Below are positions 37,248-49,439 of a DNA stretch of 64,000 bases, in pieces. The notes beneath the pieces were generated by a model. The model worked only from the letters and a program-made list of their open reading frames with translations, did no database searches and had not been told where the DNA came from. Both the position numbers and the translations under genes were made by a program. Source of the stretch: Hawksworthiomyces lignivorus (taxonomy: Eukaryota > Ascomycota > Sordariomycetes > Ophiostomatales > Ophiostomataceae); the NCBI GenBank assembly GCA_002917075.1, contig NTMA01000133.1:1-64000 (forward strand), written 5' to 3'. The stretch's first letter is position 1. Every line of letters begins with the position of its first letter.

Positions 37248-40200
37248 ATGGCGCCGAGCCACTTCCGCAAGGTGCAGAGCTTCCGCACAAGCTATGCTCC
37301 GATCACCATCACGCAGTATGTGTCTGAGCGAAGCGGCATGAACGTCTACGTTGCCGACCGCAAAGGCCCAAAGGTGAATGGCTACTTCACCCTGGCCACC
37401 GAGATCTTTGACGACTCGGGTGCGCCCCACACGCTCGAGCATCTCATCTTCATGGGCTCGCGCAGCTACCAGTACAAGGGTCTGCTTGACAAGCTGGCCT
37501 CGCGTGCGTACTCTACTACCAACGCCTGGACCGCCGTCGACCACACCGCATATACGCTCGACACTGCCGGCTGGGAGGGCTTCGCCCAGATTCTGCCCGT
37601 CTATTTGGAGCACGTGGTTCTTCCCACCATTACGGACGATGCCTGCATCACAGAGGTCCACCACATCAACGGGAAGGGCAACGATGCCGGCGTCGTCTAC
37701 TCCGAGATGCAAGCTCTGGAGACAAACAGCGGCGAGCTGATGGATCTTCGTGCCCGCCGCCTTCTCTATCCAGAGAATGTCGGCTTCCGCTACGAGACCG
37801 GCGGCATGGTCGAGGCCTTGCGCGTGCTTACTGCCGACCGCATCCGCGAGTTCCACAAGGCCATGTACCAGCCCCGCAACCTCGCCCTCATCATTACAGG
37901 CGAGGTGGACCAAGAGAACTTGCTGAGCATTCTCGACGAGTTCGAGGAGAGCATCAAGGACGATATCCCTTCAGTAGACGAGCCCTTCAAAAGGTGAGAA
38001 GCTCTCAGAGACATATTTGAATTTCCCTATGTTGACGGATCCAACAGGCCATGGATTGACTCGGCGCAGCCGCCGGCCTTGGAGAAGACCATTGTGGACA
38101 CTGTTGAATTCCCCGAGGATGATGAGTCCATAGGCGAGATTCTGGTCGGCTACTTTGGTCCAGACTGCAACGACCTGATCGCCACATCGGCGTTGAACGT
38201 GCTCCTGACGTATCTATGTGGCTCGTCAGCGTCCATCTTGGAAAATGTCATTGTCGAGAAGGAGTCTCTCGCAAGCTCCGTCAGCTACCTGTGGGAGTCT
38301 CGCCCCAACTGCATCATCTGGCTGCAGCCGACCGGCGTGGCGACAGAGAAGCTGGAGTTTGTCGAGCAGCGTCTAATATCTCTCCTCAAAGAGGTGGCCA
38401 ACAACCCGCTCGACATGCCCTACCTGCGCGAATGTCTGAACAGAGAAAAGCGCCAGGTTGGCTACCAGGCAGAGAGCTCCGAGAGCTTCTTCTCCTTCAA
38501 TATTATCACCGATTACCTCTTTGGAAAACGTGACGGCTCAACGCTGATTGATCTGAAGGACCTGCACGAGTACGACGTCTTAGCTGCGTGGACGGAAGAC
38601 CAGTGGCGCGACTTTTTGCGTAAGTGGATTGCCGATGCACACCACGTGTCCATCTTGGGCAAGCCGTCAAAGGCACTGGCGAAGAAGCTCAAGGTCGCTG
38701 AAAAGGAGCGTCTCGCCAAGCGACGAAAGGAGATCGGGCCAGAGGGCTTGAAGAAGCTGCAGGAACGTCTGGACAAGGCGAAGGAAGCCAATGACCAGCC
38801 TATTCCTGAGGCCGTCCTCGATAAATGGGACGTGCCAGGCACGGACTCGATCCATTTCATCGAGTCCCAGACAGCACGCGCCGGCCGGGCCAAGAGCCTC
38901 GGAGTGCAGAGCAATGTAGCCCAGAAAATCATTGACGCGGCCGCGCCAGGTAAGCTGCCGCTGTTCCTGCAGTTCGAAGATGTGCCCTCCAACTTTGCCC
39001 GCATCCTGGTGCACGTAAGCACGGCCAACGTGCCCGTGCACCTGAAGCCGCTGTTATGGATCTACACCGACAACTTCTTCAACTGTCCCATTATCCGAGA
39101 CGGCAAGCGCGTCGATTTCGAAGACGTCGTCAAGGAGCTCGAGAAGGACACCATCAGCTACGCATTCAAGACCGGCGGCAGCATAGGCGACGCCGAGAGC
39201 ATTACGCTCCAGCTCCAGCTAGAGCCCAACAAGTACGCCACCATCATCCGCTGGCTGCGCACGCTCATGTTCGAATCCGTCTTCGACCCCGTCCGGCTGC
39301 GCGCCGCCGTGGCCAAATCGCTTGCCGACATCCCCGAGAACAAGCGCGACGGCCGGCTCATGGCAGGCGAGGTCGAGATGGCTATCCACACCATCAAGAA
39401 CTCGTACTCCTCGGCGCGGCGCACGCTCGTGCGCGCTGTCTACCTGCGGCGGCTGCAGAAGCTGCTGGAGACGGAGCCGGACACCGTCGTCGGCTGGTTC
39501 GAGGAGCTGCGCCGCGCACTCTTTGTCTTTGAGAACATGCGCGTGCTGGTGACGGCCGATGTGAGCAAGCTCGAGGAGCGGGCCGGCGGCGTGCCCATCA
39601 TGGCCGCCTGGGACGTGCTCACCGCGGGGCTCGACGCCGCGCGAGACATGGTCGCGATCGCCCCGCCCTACACGCGGAACAGCGAGGAGGGACAGCACCC
39701 GGGCAACGTCGGCGCCATCGTCCTGCCCATGACGACGCTGGACACGTCGTACAGCGTGTCCACGGCCGTGGGCCTCCAGTCGCTCAAGGACCCGCGTCTG
39801 CCCGCCGTGCTCGTGGCCCTGGGCTACCTGGAGACGGTCGAGGGTCCGCTGTGGAACGCGGTGCGCGGCAGCGGCCTCGCATATGGCGTCAGCTTCAGCC
39901 GCGAGAATGACGGCGGCTACCTGCAGTTCCGCGTCTACCGGTCGCCCGACGCGTCCAAGGCGGTCGCCGCCGCCCGCAACGCCGTCGACGCCCTGGCGAG
40001 TGGCCGCCAGCCCCTGGACAAGCACCTAGTGCAGGGCGCCGTCAGCGGCATCGTCATGGGCCTGGCCGACGAGCAGGCCACCATGATGCAGGCCGCCCAG
40101 CAGAACTACATCATCGAGGTCGTACGCGGCCTCGACCGCGAGTGGAGCCAGCGCGTCATGCGCGCCGCCCGCGAGGTCACCCACGACCAGATCCGCGCCG

Positions 40201-40605
40201 CCATGCGGGAGCTAGTGCTGCCCGTGTTCCAGCCGGGCACGAGCAACGTGGTCGTGACGTGCGCGCAGCTGCTAGAGAAGGTGAGTCGTCTCCCCCATAC
40301 AAGTTGCCCTCTATAGAATAGCTCCTTTTTTTTTCGTAAATTTTTTCTTCCTCATTTTGCAAAAGAAAAACTAACAGAGCCAAAACCAGCCCATCGAGAA
40401 AGCCTTCCAAGAGATGGGCTACAAGACGCAGGTCAAGAAGCTGTCGGACTACTACGACGCTTACGGTCTTCAGGGCGGCGATGATGAGGAAGAGGGTGAA
40501 GATGAAGACGAGGACGACGAGGACGACGATGACGAAGAAGATGACGAAGATGACGACGATGACGAGGACGAGGACGACGATGAAGAGGAGGAGGAGGATG
40601 AGTAG
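37248..40605 (+). CDS. M16C zinc metallopeptidase (yeast YOL098C-like) with acidic tail
   Basis: Three exons, 37248-37993, 38048-40280 and 40390-40605, give 1064 aa (yeast YOL098C is 1037 aa). The zinc site is the inverted HxxEH motif HTLEH (residues 61-65), with the family's distal metal-binding Glu expected about 75 residues on (EMQALETNSGELMDLRARR region). Two homologous halves follow, as in pitrilysin/insulinase enzymes. The second half contains GLAYGVSFSRENDGGYLQFRVYRSPD. There is no mitochondrial presequence, so cytosolic location is inferred. Biological substrate is unknown for the family. Exon 3 encodes KLSDYYDAYGLQGG and then an uninterrupted Asp/Glu tail of about 42 residues to the stop. 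Acceptor 40388-40389 was preferred because the branch-point-like CTAAC at 40371 is too close to the AG at 40376-40377; both keep frame. Confidence 0.92.
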
Positions 40606-41230
40606 GGGACGTTTAGGGGACGCCAAGAAGATAGAACGCGGAAGTGAAGACTATTTTGTTTCAGGGATTTTATATTCCCTCTCACCATCATTAAATGGAT
40701 GCTCAGCGCGCAGCTCTCAGTATAGACTCTTATCAACCAATAAAAACAATGAAATTCGTTGTTCCATATGTTCTCTCTCCAGACAGGAGTTAGTTGTGGG
40801 CGGTTCTATGATATAAGTTTTCTTCACGCGATTGCAAGAAGTCCAAAAAAAAACGTTTGTTTTATTTATATAAGGCTCGTCGACAAAGAGTTTTGTCTCA
40901 GAGAACGAACGAAAAATAGGTCTAGTTGCGACTGTTACGCAATATTAAACTCCCTTTGGTGTTTTGGCGTCTGGGAGCCAGTTAGATCTGATTCAAATAA
41001 ACACCCCCCTTTTTTTGGTCATGCAACCCCATCCACCTTCTATATCCGCCCCTTTTGTTTTCGAGATGCACCGTTCACTATACCGTTCCGCTCCTCTTTT
41101 CTAGTCGGTCACTGCTTTTTGGAAACGTAGGATAAAAAAAAGCAAATAGAAATATTAAGAAATCAAATAAAAAGCAGAATCTCTATGTGATAGAATAGGA
41201 GATATATTCCCCTGCGCGCGCGCATGCAAC
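40606..41230. other. Convergent 3' intergenic region
   Basis: About 625 bp between the M16C peptidase and ODC 3' ends, AT-rich, with several AATAAA/AATAAAA motifs (e.g. near 40740, 40997 and 41166). No gene was seen. Confidence 0.6.
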
Positions 41231-42619
41231 TTAATGCATGTTCAGCAGAGCACGTGCGCCTGGCTCACTGCAAACGTAAATAACGTCGTGGTGGTCAGTG
41301 AAGCCGTTGAAGCGCGTGGCCGAGCAGCTCGTATAGGCACCCATGTCCTCGAAATATAGCCAGTCGCCCACATCAAGGGTCTCCCGGAACCGGATGCTCT
41401 CCGTGATGCGGTCGATGCCGTCACAAGTCGGGCCCCAGATAGAATATTCGATGCTATCTAAGGCGCCGGCGGCCGAAGATTCAGAAGCAGCCTCTGTGTC
41501 GTACAGGAAGCGATTGCCCGCGTGCAGAACCTTGGCCACCGGGTTTTGGTGGTCGAACATGATGCTGCTAAAGTTGCCGTACAGGCCGTCGTTGACATAG
41601 ACCATGTAGCTGGGCGGCGTCTGGACGTGCTCATTGCCATGGACATCCCTCTGGGGATCCTCGACGGTGCGACGTGCAATGATGTTGCAGGCAATGGTGA
41701 ACGCCGAGGACACGAAGTAGCGGCCGGGCTCGGCAATGATGGACAGGCCAAGGTGAGCCGGGAAGTACTCGTCCAGGGCATCGCGAAGGACAGCAGCCAT
41801 GCCTTCGAAACTGGCATCGCTGCAGAAGCCGCCGCCGACATCGAGCGTCTTCAGGCTGTAACCATGCATGTTGGCCTGATTGAAGACGGTGTAGGCATCC
41901 TGCACGGCCTTCAAAAAGGCAGTGGGGTCCGAAGCGCCTGAGCCGACGTGGAACGAGACGCCAACGACATTGAGGCCGAGCTCGCGGGCCAGAGCCAGCA
42001 GGCTGTCGGTGGTATCGAGCGAGGCACCAAACTTCAGGCTGAGACGGCACAGCGAAGAGCTGTCGTCGGTCAAGATGCGCAGAAAGAGCTCAGCGTCAGG
42101 GAAGAGCTTGGCGATCTTGCGGAGCTCGTCGGCGTTGTCAAACGTCATCTGGCGGACGCCGCGGGCTGCGACGTAGCGGACGTACGAGTTCGTCTTGCAG
42201 GGCTGAGCATAGATGATGCGCGAGGGGTCAACGCCCATGTTCAGGACCTGCTCAATTTCGGCCTTGGAGGCGCAGTCGAAGCCGTTGCCGAGCTCAGCCA
42301 GAAGCTGGAGCACCTGGGGGTCCGGGTTGCACTTGACGGCGTAGAAGGGCTTGACGCGCGGCAGGTTCATCTTCCAGCGGACCTGCTGGCGGTAGACCTC
42401 GCCGAGGTCGGCGACGAAGAAGGTGTCCTCATCGCCCGGTTCGCAAAATTCATGATCAATGTTCTCCACGCGCTGGCGGAGGGCATTGCCAATTAGTTGC
42501 TTGGCATTGTGGGTTTGAACAGCGCCATAATGGTTGTTCTTCTTAAGAAAGCCTATGTTACTATGATTAAATGTAACAGGGGCAATGGGGTCAACGATGG
42601 CAGCTGTTGCCATAACCAT
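41231..42619 (-). CDS. spe-1: Ornithine decarboxylase
   Basis: A single exon of 462 aa. It decarboxylates ornithine to putrescine, the first committed step of polyamine synthesis, in the cytosol, as a homodimer. Residues visible: the PLP-binding lysine K96 in FYAVKCNPD, H224 in SFHVGSG, the glycine loop GGGF (262-265), EPGR (297-300), and the active-site cysteine C399 with D400 in WGPTCDGID, contributed across the dimer interface. Start: ATG at 42619 (MVMATAA); a second in-frame ATG follows two codons later at 42613. The frame is open upstream to 42817 but has no ATG there. The symbol follows Neurospora spe-1. Regulation by polyamines is known in Neurospora through a long leader; the leader here is described separately. 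Confidence 0.97.
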   Translation of the reverse strand: MVMATAAIVDPIAPVTFNHSNIGFLKKNNHYGAVQTHNAKQLIGNALRQRVENIDHEFCEPGDEDTFFVADLGEVYRQQVRWKMNLPRVKPFYAVKCNPDPQVLQLLAELGNGFDCASKAEIEQVLNMGVDPSRIIYAQPCKTNSYVRYVAARGVRQMTFDNADELRKIAKLFPDAELFLRILTDDSSSLCRLSLKFGASLDTTDSLLALARELGLNVVGVSFHVGSGASDPTAFLKAVQDAYTVFNQANMHGYSLKTLDVGGGFCSDASFEGMAAVLRDALDEYFPAHLGLSIIAEPGRYFVSSAFTIACNIIARRTVEDPQRDVHGNEHVQTPPSYMVYVNDGLYGNFSSIMFDHQNPVAKVLHAGNRFLYDTEAASESSAAGALDSIEYSIWGPTCDGIDRITESIRFRETLDVGDWLYFEDMGAYTSCSATRFNGFTDHHDVIYVCSEPGARALLNMH

Positions 42620-43264
42620 CTCCTTGAGCGGGAGGGGTAAAAAAAAGATAACGTTGATGGTGGTAAGAAGAATTCCGGACCGAGAACAGTGCAAGTTCTC
42701 GTACAGTTGGACGTTTGCGTTGCGGCTGTTATTGTCGTGCTGCTCCTTGCAGATGTTTCCAAAAGTTGACCTTAAGAGGAAATAAGAGCCAAAAAAGGCT
42801 AAGAAGAGTCGTAGCAAATGGAATCAACTGGTGTTATGGGGGTCGGAATCGATAACAGACAGAACCAGATCCGGTCTGACGAGGCCTCCTCGACTCTTCC
42901 TCGACGAGAGGAAGAACCTCAGAACCTGTCCTATGCGGCAGCTCGGTGTGCGAGGACGCTGGGGGAGGCGGTGCAAAGGGGGGGTCCAAGGAGAGCGACC
43001 CGGTTGAAATTTTAGCAGGCGAGAGCGAGTTCTGTGCGATCAGCAGAAGGTGGAGGGATGGCGTTGAGGATGTGGTAGGGTTGGCGAAGGCCGGAATATT
43101 GAAGTGCGAGCAGGAAGACGGCCAAGGAAGCCGTGGTGAATGTTGGTTCGCCTTTGGAAGCAAAGGCAAAGCCGGTGAAAATATGGAAGAGAGCTAAGTA
43201 GCTGGCTGGTCGTGCAGTGTTAGCTAGAGTTCAGGTTGTAGAGAAGAGTGTAGTAGAAGGACAT
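42620..43264 (-). promoter_or_regulatory. AUG-free leader of ODC with a 14-codon uORF at its edge
   Basis: Reading the minus strand from the ODC start upstream, no ATG occurs for about 640 bases, until 43264. That ATG opens a 14-codon ORF (MSFYYTLLYNLNSS, 43264-43220). The sense strand is C/T-rich. Depletion of ATG implies a transcribed leader. Translation of the uORF depends on where transcription begins, which cannot be seen. Confidence 0.55.
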
Positions 43265-45894
43265 CCGTAAAAGTAGCCGGAAAGATGGAAGACAGTTGGA
43301 AGGTGTAGATATGTTGGGGAGAGGAGGACGAAGAAGAAGAGCATGTGATGGAGGCAAACTGCCATATGTTATACAAGCCGAGATGGGATTTGAGATGACC
43401 ACGGCGGAAAGTGTACGCAATTGAAGAGATTGGGCATAGGGTACTCACAGAAATTCTAGAAAAATGGGTTTTTGTTTGTATATGTGTACACGATGTGAAG
43501 AAGGTAAAAGAAGAGAAGTGAAGAGGTTGAGAAAAGAAAACAAAACTAAGAAGGCGAAAAGTAGGGAGACTTGGGAGATTTTGTTTGTCAAGAGGTCAAC
43601 CAGGTGCTAAGAAAATAGTAAGGGAAAGAGCGGCAAAGCGTCATTGCTTGAAAGTGAGTTCATTGGTGGGGTGGCCATTGAAGAAAAAAAAAGTTTGAGC
43701 CGTGTGGGAAAGTGCGATGGGACCAAGGTGGGGTTGGGGCATCGTCTAGATTGTTACCGGCAAGACATTCTAACTAGAAGGAGTACTTTCAGGGCAGCTG
43801 CATTTCCCCTGTTTTCTTTAATATCAGGTAGGCACGGACTACATGCAGGGCAATAATGATGGAAGACCAACAGCAAGCGCAGTCCGGCCCTACCACTGCC
43901 AACGGCGGTCTTTCCGCAAATTTTACGGTGTATTCTAAACTGGGAAGTCTCACAACGGAACAACAGAAAACCTGAATTGGAGAGGCAAATATTACGCTCA
44001 CTCGCACACCGGTTCACTTGCTCTTTCTTATTTGATTTTTTTTTTTTTCTGCCTCTCTCTCTTCCCCTTTCTGGGTCGACAATAGAAGAAAGCGACAGCA
44101 AAGCACGAGAATGACAAAGCCCGTGAATAGCGATGAGGACGAAAAATTTTATGGTGGGGCAGAGGACAAGAACCAAGAACCAAGCCAAATAAACTGGTCT
44201 GTATAGAGTATAACGGGGATAGAGTCTGCCTCTGCTTTAGTGGCCACCATATCCCGTTGTCAAGAAATAGAATAAGTACTCTTATGGCTCTAGCTGGCTT
44301 TTAGCTGCCTCTCATAGGCCCCGTCCTGCCCCGAGACTCGTCTTCGATCTTCGATGAAACCGGCTGGAGGAGGCTTTCTTGACCGCAATTTGGAAGTGGA
44401 TCTCCCACGAAATCGCCAAAATGGCTCTTCAATATAACATACTCTATACTTGAGAAGATGGACATGCAGCCTATCTACAATGGGCGTAGACCAGTAGCCC
44501 GCCCACCAAGGTTTTGCAATCTCACAAATATGTCGACATCGGCCAGTGCATTCTGCAAGCGCAGATGTTGCTATAGACATGCAAAGTCCTGCCTTGCGGC
44601 AGTTTTTGTGGTATCCATTTTCTCTCATCGTTTTCTTGGATGGACGACCTGTTGACTCACAGGACGGGCGAACAAAGTTGGCTGTGTGGCGCAGTAAGAA
44701 ACGGCGTACAGCACACACCTGACATGTCTCGGCACCTTCTGTCGCTGAGAGAAAATCATTGAGATGTAATGTGAGATGTACATGTCATGGAAATACATGC
44801 GAAATCGGGGCCGACGAGACACGGCACAGCTTCTGGAGATTCTAGAATGTCTTGTGTCTTTCTGCTCCTGCTGCTCCTGCTTGCTCCTGTATCTTTTCCC
44901 TACTTACCGCTCCTCTCACTGGCTGATATTCTCCCCTTCTGCGTGTTCATCCACACCTGACGTGCAGCCCTGTCTGCAATGCAACCACAATAGCCCAGGA
45001 GACCTAGAGATGCGGGAGCATTATTGGCTACTTAGCGGGGAAACGAAAGAAAGCCAAAGTGACAGCTCTGCACAAAGAGTGAAAGCTTGTGTCATTTTCG
45101 TGTGTCCTCTGCATACAGTAGTGTGCTTATTTATATAGCACTGCTGAGACGGGCACTCCTAAGAAGCAGAACACCGTATTTTACTGGGAAATTGCACCAC
45201 CAACAGGAGATGTGGAAAAGGGCACGTAAACAAGAGCATTTTTAAATGCGTCATGAGAACAATTACAAGGGGGCAGTCTTGCACCGCAATTTGCATGTAT
45301 CCTGTTATTTAGTCCGACATTCCAAAGCTGAGGAAACAATGTCGGTTCTGATGCAACGGTCCGAGGGGGTCAATCCGGAGCAAGTCAAGAAAGACACCTA
45401 CACTCGGAGGGGTTTCTCTCGCGCCATTTAGTGGTCTCAATAGCTATGGATACCTTCTGCTGTGCCGTATGCCGGCCAGAAAGAAGGGAGCTATGAGATG
45501 TATCGTATCCGAGCGCTGTTTACACAAAAGCTTGTGACAGTTCAGAGTTTTTTTTTTTTTTTTGGTTTGGAGGGGTGCCTAGCAGGTTAGTGAGAGGGGT
45601 ATAATTATGATCTTTGAATTTTTTTGTATGTTCATTTTGTTCTCTGCCGTATATATCGTTTATATGCGTCGTCTGCGTCTATGTGCATTCGCTGAGTCCA
45701 TGTATGAAGGAGAAATGCATGTCTGTTGTACAAAGTGGGGAGGGTTCGTATGCTGTCAATCCTATCCAAGTCTCGTTTTCCTTTTTCTTTTCGTATACCA
45801 ATCCCGCCCGCATCCGGAACGCCTTACAAAGAGGAAATGCGTCCCCTTTCGGGACGAAGAGGAGAGAGATGTCCTTGTCTGAGGCGGAGTTTTC
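43265..45894. other. Gene-free interval between CYM1 3' end and ODC leader
   Basis: About 2.6 kb containing the ODC promoter and the CYM1 3' flank. Open stretches such as 44290-44718 (minus) have no recognised domain. ATGs are frequent on the minus strand here, in contrast with the ODC leader. Nothing else was seen. Confidence 0.5.
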
Positions 45895-48800
45895 TTACTC
45901 CACCTTGACGTTCATCTCCTCGACCGCCCACGAGCCGTCGACCCAGTCCTGGCGTTCGCCGAGGAAGACGGTGCGCGAGACAGGGTCGGCGCCCTGCTGG
46001 TCCTCGGCGGCCAGCGGGGTGACCAGGTACTTCTCGGCGGCGGCGCGGACCTGGTCGATGGAGACGTCGAGCAGGCGCTCGCGGCGCTGCTGACGGGCGT
46101 CCTCAGAGAGGCCGTAGAGGAAGAGGCCCATGCCCTCGTCGCTGACGGCGCGGGGGGCGTCGACGGCCTGGAAGACGGAGATCTTGGCCTCCTCGAGGTC
46201 GCGCGGGGACCAGTCGCGGTCGCGGGCGGCCCAGCGGCCGGCGCCGCGCATGACGGCGAGGCTGGCAGCGGGGCTGGGGTCGCGGTAGCTGTAGAAGCCC
46301 AGGACGCCGTCGAGGGCGGGCGCGTAGGCGCCGGCGCCGTAGGCGCCGCCCTTTTCGCGGATCTCGTGGTGCAGGTGCTTGTGGGTCAGCAGCTGCGCCA
46401 GCAGCTGCAGCGCGGCGCTGTCAGGGTGGCCGTAGGCCACGGTGGGCAGCACGAGCGCGCCGTAGTAGACCTGGTAGGGCAGCGGGAAGAAGGTCTTTGG
46501 CGCGCCGGCAAACGTCTGCTGCACGCGCTGCGCCGCGGCGGCGGCGGCGGTGGCGGCCGTCGTCGTGCCGCCGCCGCTAGTAGCGGGCAGCGCCGACAGG
46601 AACTTGGAGAGCGCGGCCGTGTTGTCCGAGACGCTTTCGGCGCCGCAGGTGAGGGCGACGCGCAGGCCACCATCCGAGCCGGCCAGGACCAGCTGCTGGA
46701 TGGCCTTGAGCTTGGCCAGCACGTCGGCCAGCGGGTCGTCGGCGGGGCGGGCGGCCAGGGCGGTGACCAGCTGGACCTGGGCGAGGCCGCTGACCTGCTC
46801 GCGCAGCCAGGCGGCGCGGGTCAGGCCGGCCTCGGCGCGGCGGCGCGCAAAGGAGTGGCCCGACGAGGCAATGTCGTTGACGACGCCGTCGGCGGCGGCC
46901 TGCAGCAGCTGGCGCACGTGCTGGGCGGCATGGGGCCCGTCAAAGTCCGTCTCCAGCACGACGGCGCGGAGCAGGTCCAGCATGGCGGGCACGTTGCGGT
47001 CGAGGGCGGTGCCGGCCAGCAAAAAGCCCTCGGAGGCGGCCTGGAAGTCGGCCGGGCTGGCGGCCGCGTGGTAACCGACGGAGACGCCGCCGGTCAGCAG
47101 CTTGATGCGGTCCTCGAGCGCCTCGGTCGACAGCGTCTTGGTGCCGAGGCGCATGACGGCGTCGGTGAACAGCGGCACCAGCGGCCGCAGGTCGTCGGGC
47201 AGCGCCGGCAGCGCGTGCAGCGCGCGGAAGTAGGTCAGGCCGTTGGTGGGCGCCTCGCGCCACTGCACGCGGACGGCGCCCGCCTCGCCCGTCTCGCCCG
47301 TCTCGCCCGTCTCGCCCGTCTTGCCTGTCTTTTGTGTCAGCTCCTCCTGGCGCACGACCACCGGCTCCTTGGCGCGCGGGATGTCGCGCACGTGCACCGT
47401 CGGCAGGCAGCTCAGGTCCTCGGTGCTGGACTTGGCCTGCTCGACGAGCAGCGCGGCCTCCTGGGCGGCGAGCGCGGCGCGCGCGGCGGCAGCGTCGCCG
47501 CCGGCCTGCTCCTGGGCGACGGCGGCGATCTTGGCGGCCAGCCGTGCGTCCTCCTCCTGGGCCAGCGCGGGCCCGTAGGCGGGCGACGGCGCCATGGTGA
47601 AGGTCAGGGTGTGGCGGTCCAGCAGGTAGCGGTCGAGCAGGTCCTCGAGGTAGCCGCCGCGGGCCAGGCGGGCCTCGAAGGCGGCGACGGTGTCGTTCCA
47701 GGCGAGGGCGTCAAAGGGGTCGACGCCGGCGAACCACTTGGGCTTGAGGCGCTGCAGCAGGGCCATGCCAAAGTTGGCCGTCTTGTGCTTGAGCCCCAGC
47801 TCCAGCTGGTGCAGGTAGCCGTCGATCTTGGCGCGCTCGAACCCCCGCGCGCGCACGTCGCGCAGCACCGCCAGCACGGCGTCCTTGACGCGCGGCACGT
47901 CGGCCTCCTGCACGCCCGTCAGCCCCACGGAGAACAGGCCGACGCGGCTGGAGCCGTCGTAGCCCGTGTTGGGGCTCCAGTCGATGCCGAGCCCGCTCTC
48001 GATCAGGCCCTTGTACAGCGGCGACCCGTAGCCGTCCATCAGCAGCGCCGACACGAGCGCCAGCGAGAACGACTCGACGACGTCGGCCGTGTCGCCGAGC
48101 ACCCACGACACGGACGTCTTGAACTGGCGGCTGGCGTCCACCAGCGGGTCGACGGGGCCCTCCACCACGACCTCCTGCGAGCCGCCGGCCGCCGCCAGGT
48201 CGATGGGCCGGCGAACGTCGGCGTCGCGCGCGATGCGGCCAAAGGCGGCCAGGCGGGCGTCGATCTCGCGCAGGTGGTCGGCCAGCGGCAGGCTGCCGTA
48301 CGTAAACAGCTTGGCGTTGCTCGGGTGGTAGTGGGCGGCGTGGAACTGGCGCAGCTGGTCGTAGGTCAGGTCGGTGATCTTCTGCGGATCGCCGCCCGAG
48401 TTGTGGATGGCTGGGAAGATGTGGTCCTGGAAGCGGATGTAGAACAGGTAGCCGGCGTCGGACATCTGGCCCTTCATCTCGTTGTACACGACGCCCTTGA
48501 ACACCAGCTTGCCGCCGTCGGCGTCGGCGGCGCCGGCGGCGCCGGCCTGCGGGTTCTCGGGCCCGATGCGCCAGCCCTCCTGGGTGAAGTCGGTCTCCTT
48601 GAGCAGCGGGTGCAGGGTGGCGTCCATGTAGACGGACAGCAGGTTGCGAAAGTCCTGGGCATTGGTGGTGGCGAATGGGTAAAAGGTGTGGTCGGACGCC
48701 GTGAAGGCGTTCATAAAGTTGGACAGCGTGCGCGGCAGCATCTTGAAGAAGGGGTCGCGCACGGGGTACTTTTCGCTGCCGCACAGCGTGGTGTGCTCGA

Positions 48801-49068
48801 GGATGTGGGGCACGCCGGTGTCGTCGGGCGGGTTCGTCTTGAAGCCGATGGAGAAGACGTTGTTGGCGTCGTCGCGCGCAATGTGCAGGTGCTCGGCGCC
48901 GGTCTGGTCGTGCTGCAGGTGCAGCGCCGTCAGCTCCAGCTCCGGCACGTGCTTGCTGCGCAGCAGCGTGAAGCCGTGCAGCTTGTCGCCCGGTGTGGTC
49001 GGCGCCTGAGCCAGCGACGCAAACGCGCGCCGGGAGGCGGCCCTCGCCTTGGCTGCGTGCCGGAGCAT
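45895..49068 (-). CDS. CYM1: Mitochondrial presequence protease CYM1 (PreP, M16C)
   Basis: A single exon of 1057 aa. It is an M16C zinc peptidase of the mitochondrial matrix or intermembrane space that degrades cleaved presequences and other short peptides. The N-terminus [20 protein letters not shown] is Arg/Ala-rich without acids, a typical presequence. The inverted zinc motif HILEH is at residues 88-92 in [37 protein letters not shown], a signature of the family. The distal Glu lies in the [15 protein letters not shown] region. The C-terminal half includes [13 protein letters not shown] and [11 protein letters not shown]. The start is the ATG at 49068; the open frame continues two codons upstream only from GTG. 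A 9-bp tandem repeat (47285-47330) adds a TGETGETGE run to the linker between the two halves. Length agrees with fungal CYM1 (about 990-1060 aa). Confidence 0.95.
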   Translation of the reverse strand: MLRHAAKARAASRRAFASLAQAPTTPGDKLHGFTLLRSKHVPELELTALHLQHDQTGAEHLHIARDDANNVFSIGFKTNPPDDTGVPHILEHTTLCGSEKYPVRDPFFKMLPRTLSNFMNAFTASDHTFYPFATTNAQDFRNLLSVYMDATLHPLLKETDFTQEGWRIGPENPQAGAAGAADADGGKLVFKGVVYNEMKGQMSDAGYLFYIRFQDHIFPAIHNSGGDPQKITDLTYDQLRQFHAAHYHPSNAKLFTYGSLPLADHLREIDARLAAFGRIARDADVRRPIDLAAAGGSQEVVVEGPVDPLVDASRQFKTSVSWVLGDTADVVESFSLALVSALLMDGYGSPLYKGLIESGLGIDWSPNTGYDGSSRVGLFSVGLTGVQEADVPRVKDAVLAVLRDVRARGFERAKIDGYLHQLELGLKHKTANFGMALLQRLKPKWFAGVDPFDALAWNDTVAAFEARLARGGYLEDLLDRYLLDRHTLTFTMAPSPAYGPALAQEEDARLAAKIAAVAQEQAGGDAAAARAALAAQEAALLVEQAKSSTEDLSCLPTVHVRDIPRAKEPVVVRQEELTQKTGKTGETGETGETGEAGAVRVQWREAPTNGLTYFRALHALPALPDDLRPLVPLFTDAVMRLGTKTLSTEALEDRIKLLTGGVSVGYHAAASPADFQAASEGFLLAGTALDRNVPAMLDLLRAVVLETDFDGPHAAQHVRQLLQAAADGVVNDIASSGHSFARRRAEAGLTRAAWLREQVSGLAQVQLVTALAARPADDPLADVLAKLKAIQQLVLAGSDGGLRVALTCGAESVSDNTAALSKFLSALPATSGGGTTTAATAAAAAAQRVQQTFAGAPKTFFPLPYQVYYGALVLPTVAYGHPDSAALQLLAQLLTHKHLHHEIREKGGAYGAGAYAPALDGVLGFYSYRDPSPAASLAVMRGAGRWAARDRDWSPRDLEEAKISVFQAVDAPRAVSDEGMGLFLYGLSEDARQQRRERLLDVSIDQVRAAAEKYLVTPLAAEDQQGADPVSRTVFLGERQDWVDGSWAVEEMNVKVE
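47285..47330. repeat. 9-bp tandem repeat in the CYM1 linker
   Basis: Four to five copies of a 9-bp unit (TCGCCCGTC on +) lie in frame. They encode repeated Thr-Gly-Glu in the inter-domain linker, so copy-number change would alter linker length without frameshift. Confidence 0.85.
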
Positions 49069-49407
49069 AGTCACAGCCGGAAGAAAAGAGAGCGGGAGAA
49101 AAGGAAGAGAAAAGGAAAAAGAAAAGACAAAAAAAAAAGAAAGAACAGAAAGAAAAGAAAAAAACCCGGTTGCTTGCTAGAAGTAGCTGGTCAGACAATC
49201 CTCGGCATGCCCTGTTCTAGCAAACACCTTGACCGTAGAAGAAGCTGGTGTGGGAAGAGAGAGGTTGAGGTGGGACAAGGCAGAGAGAGGACGTGAAGCT
49301 GGAAGTCGGCTGCTCTGCGAAGGCCGTCGGCTGGCCAAATAAAATTTTCCGGTGGAAGGAACCCGCAGCCTGCAATTTTGGTATTAATTTTGGATTTAAT
49401 TTTATTC

Positions 49408-49439
<32 letters not shown>

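Noticed and set aside
42614..42817. N-terminal extension of ODC
   Set aside because: The frame is open but has no ATG, and the ODC fold begins after the ATG at 42619.
44290..44718. 142-codon minus-strand open stretch upstream of ODC
   Set aside because: No domain, no codon bias and no plausible splice partners. Kept as gene-free.
37248..49068. Functional cluster of two M16 peptidases around ODC
   Set aside because: The two enzymes belong to different M16C branches with different predicted compartments, and ODC is unrelated. Proximity looks accidental.
46366..49296. 976-codon open frame antisense to CYM1
   Set aside because: Same cause: a shadow of a GC-rich gene with repetitive composition and no recognisable motif.
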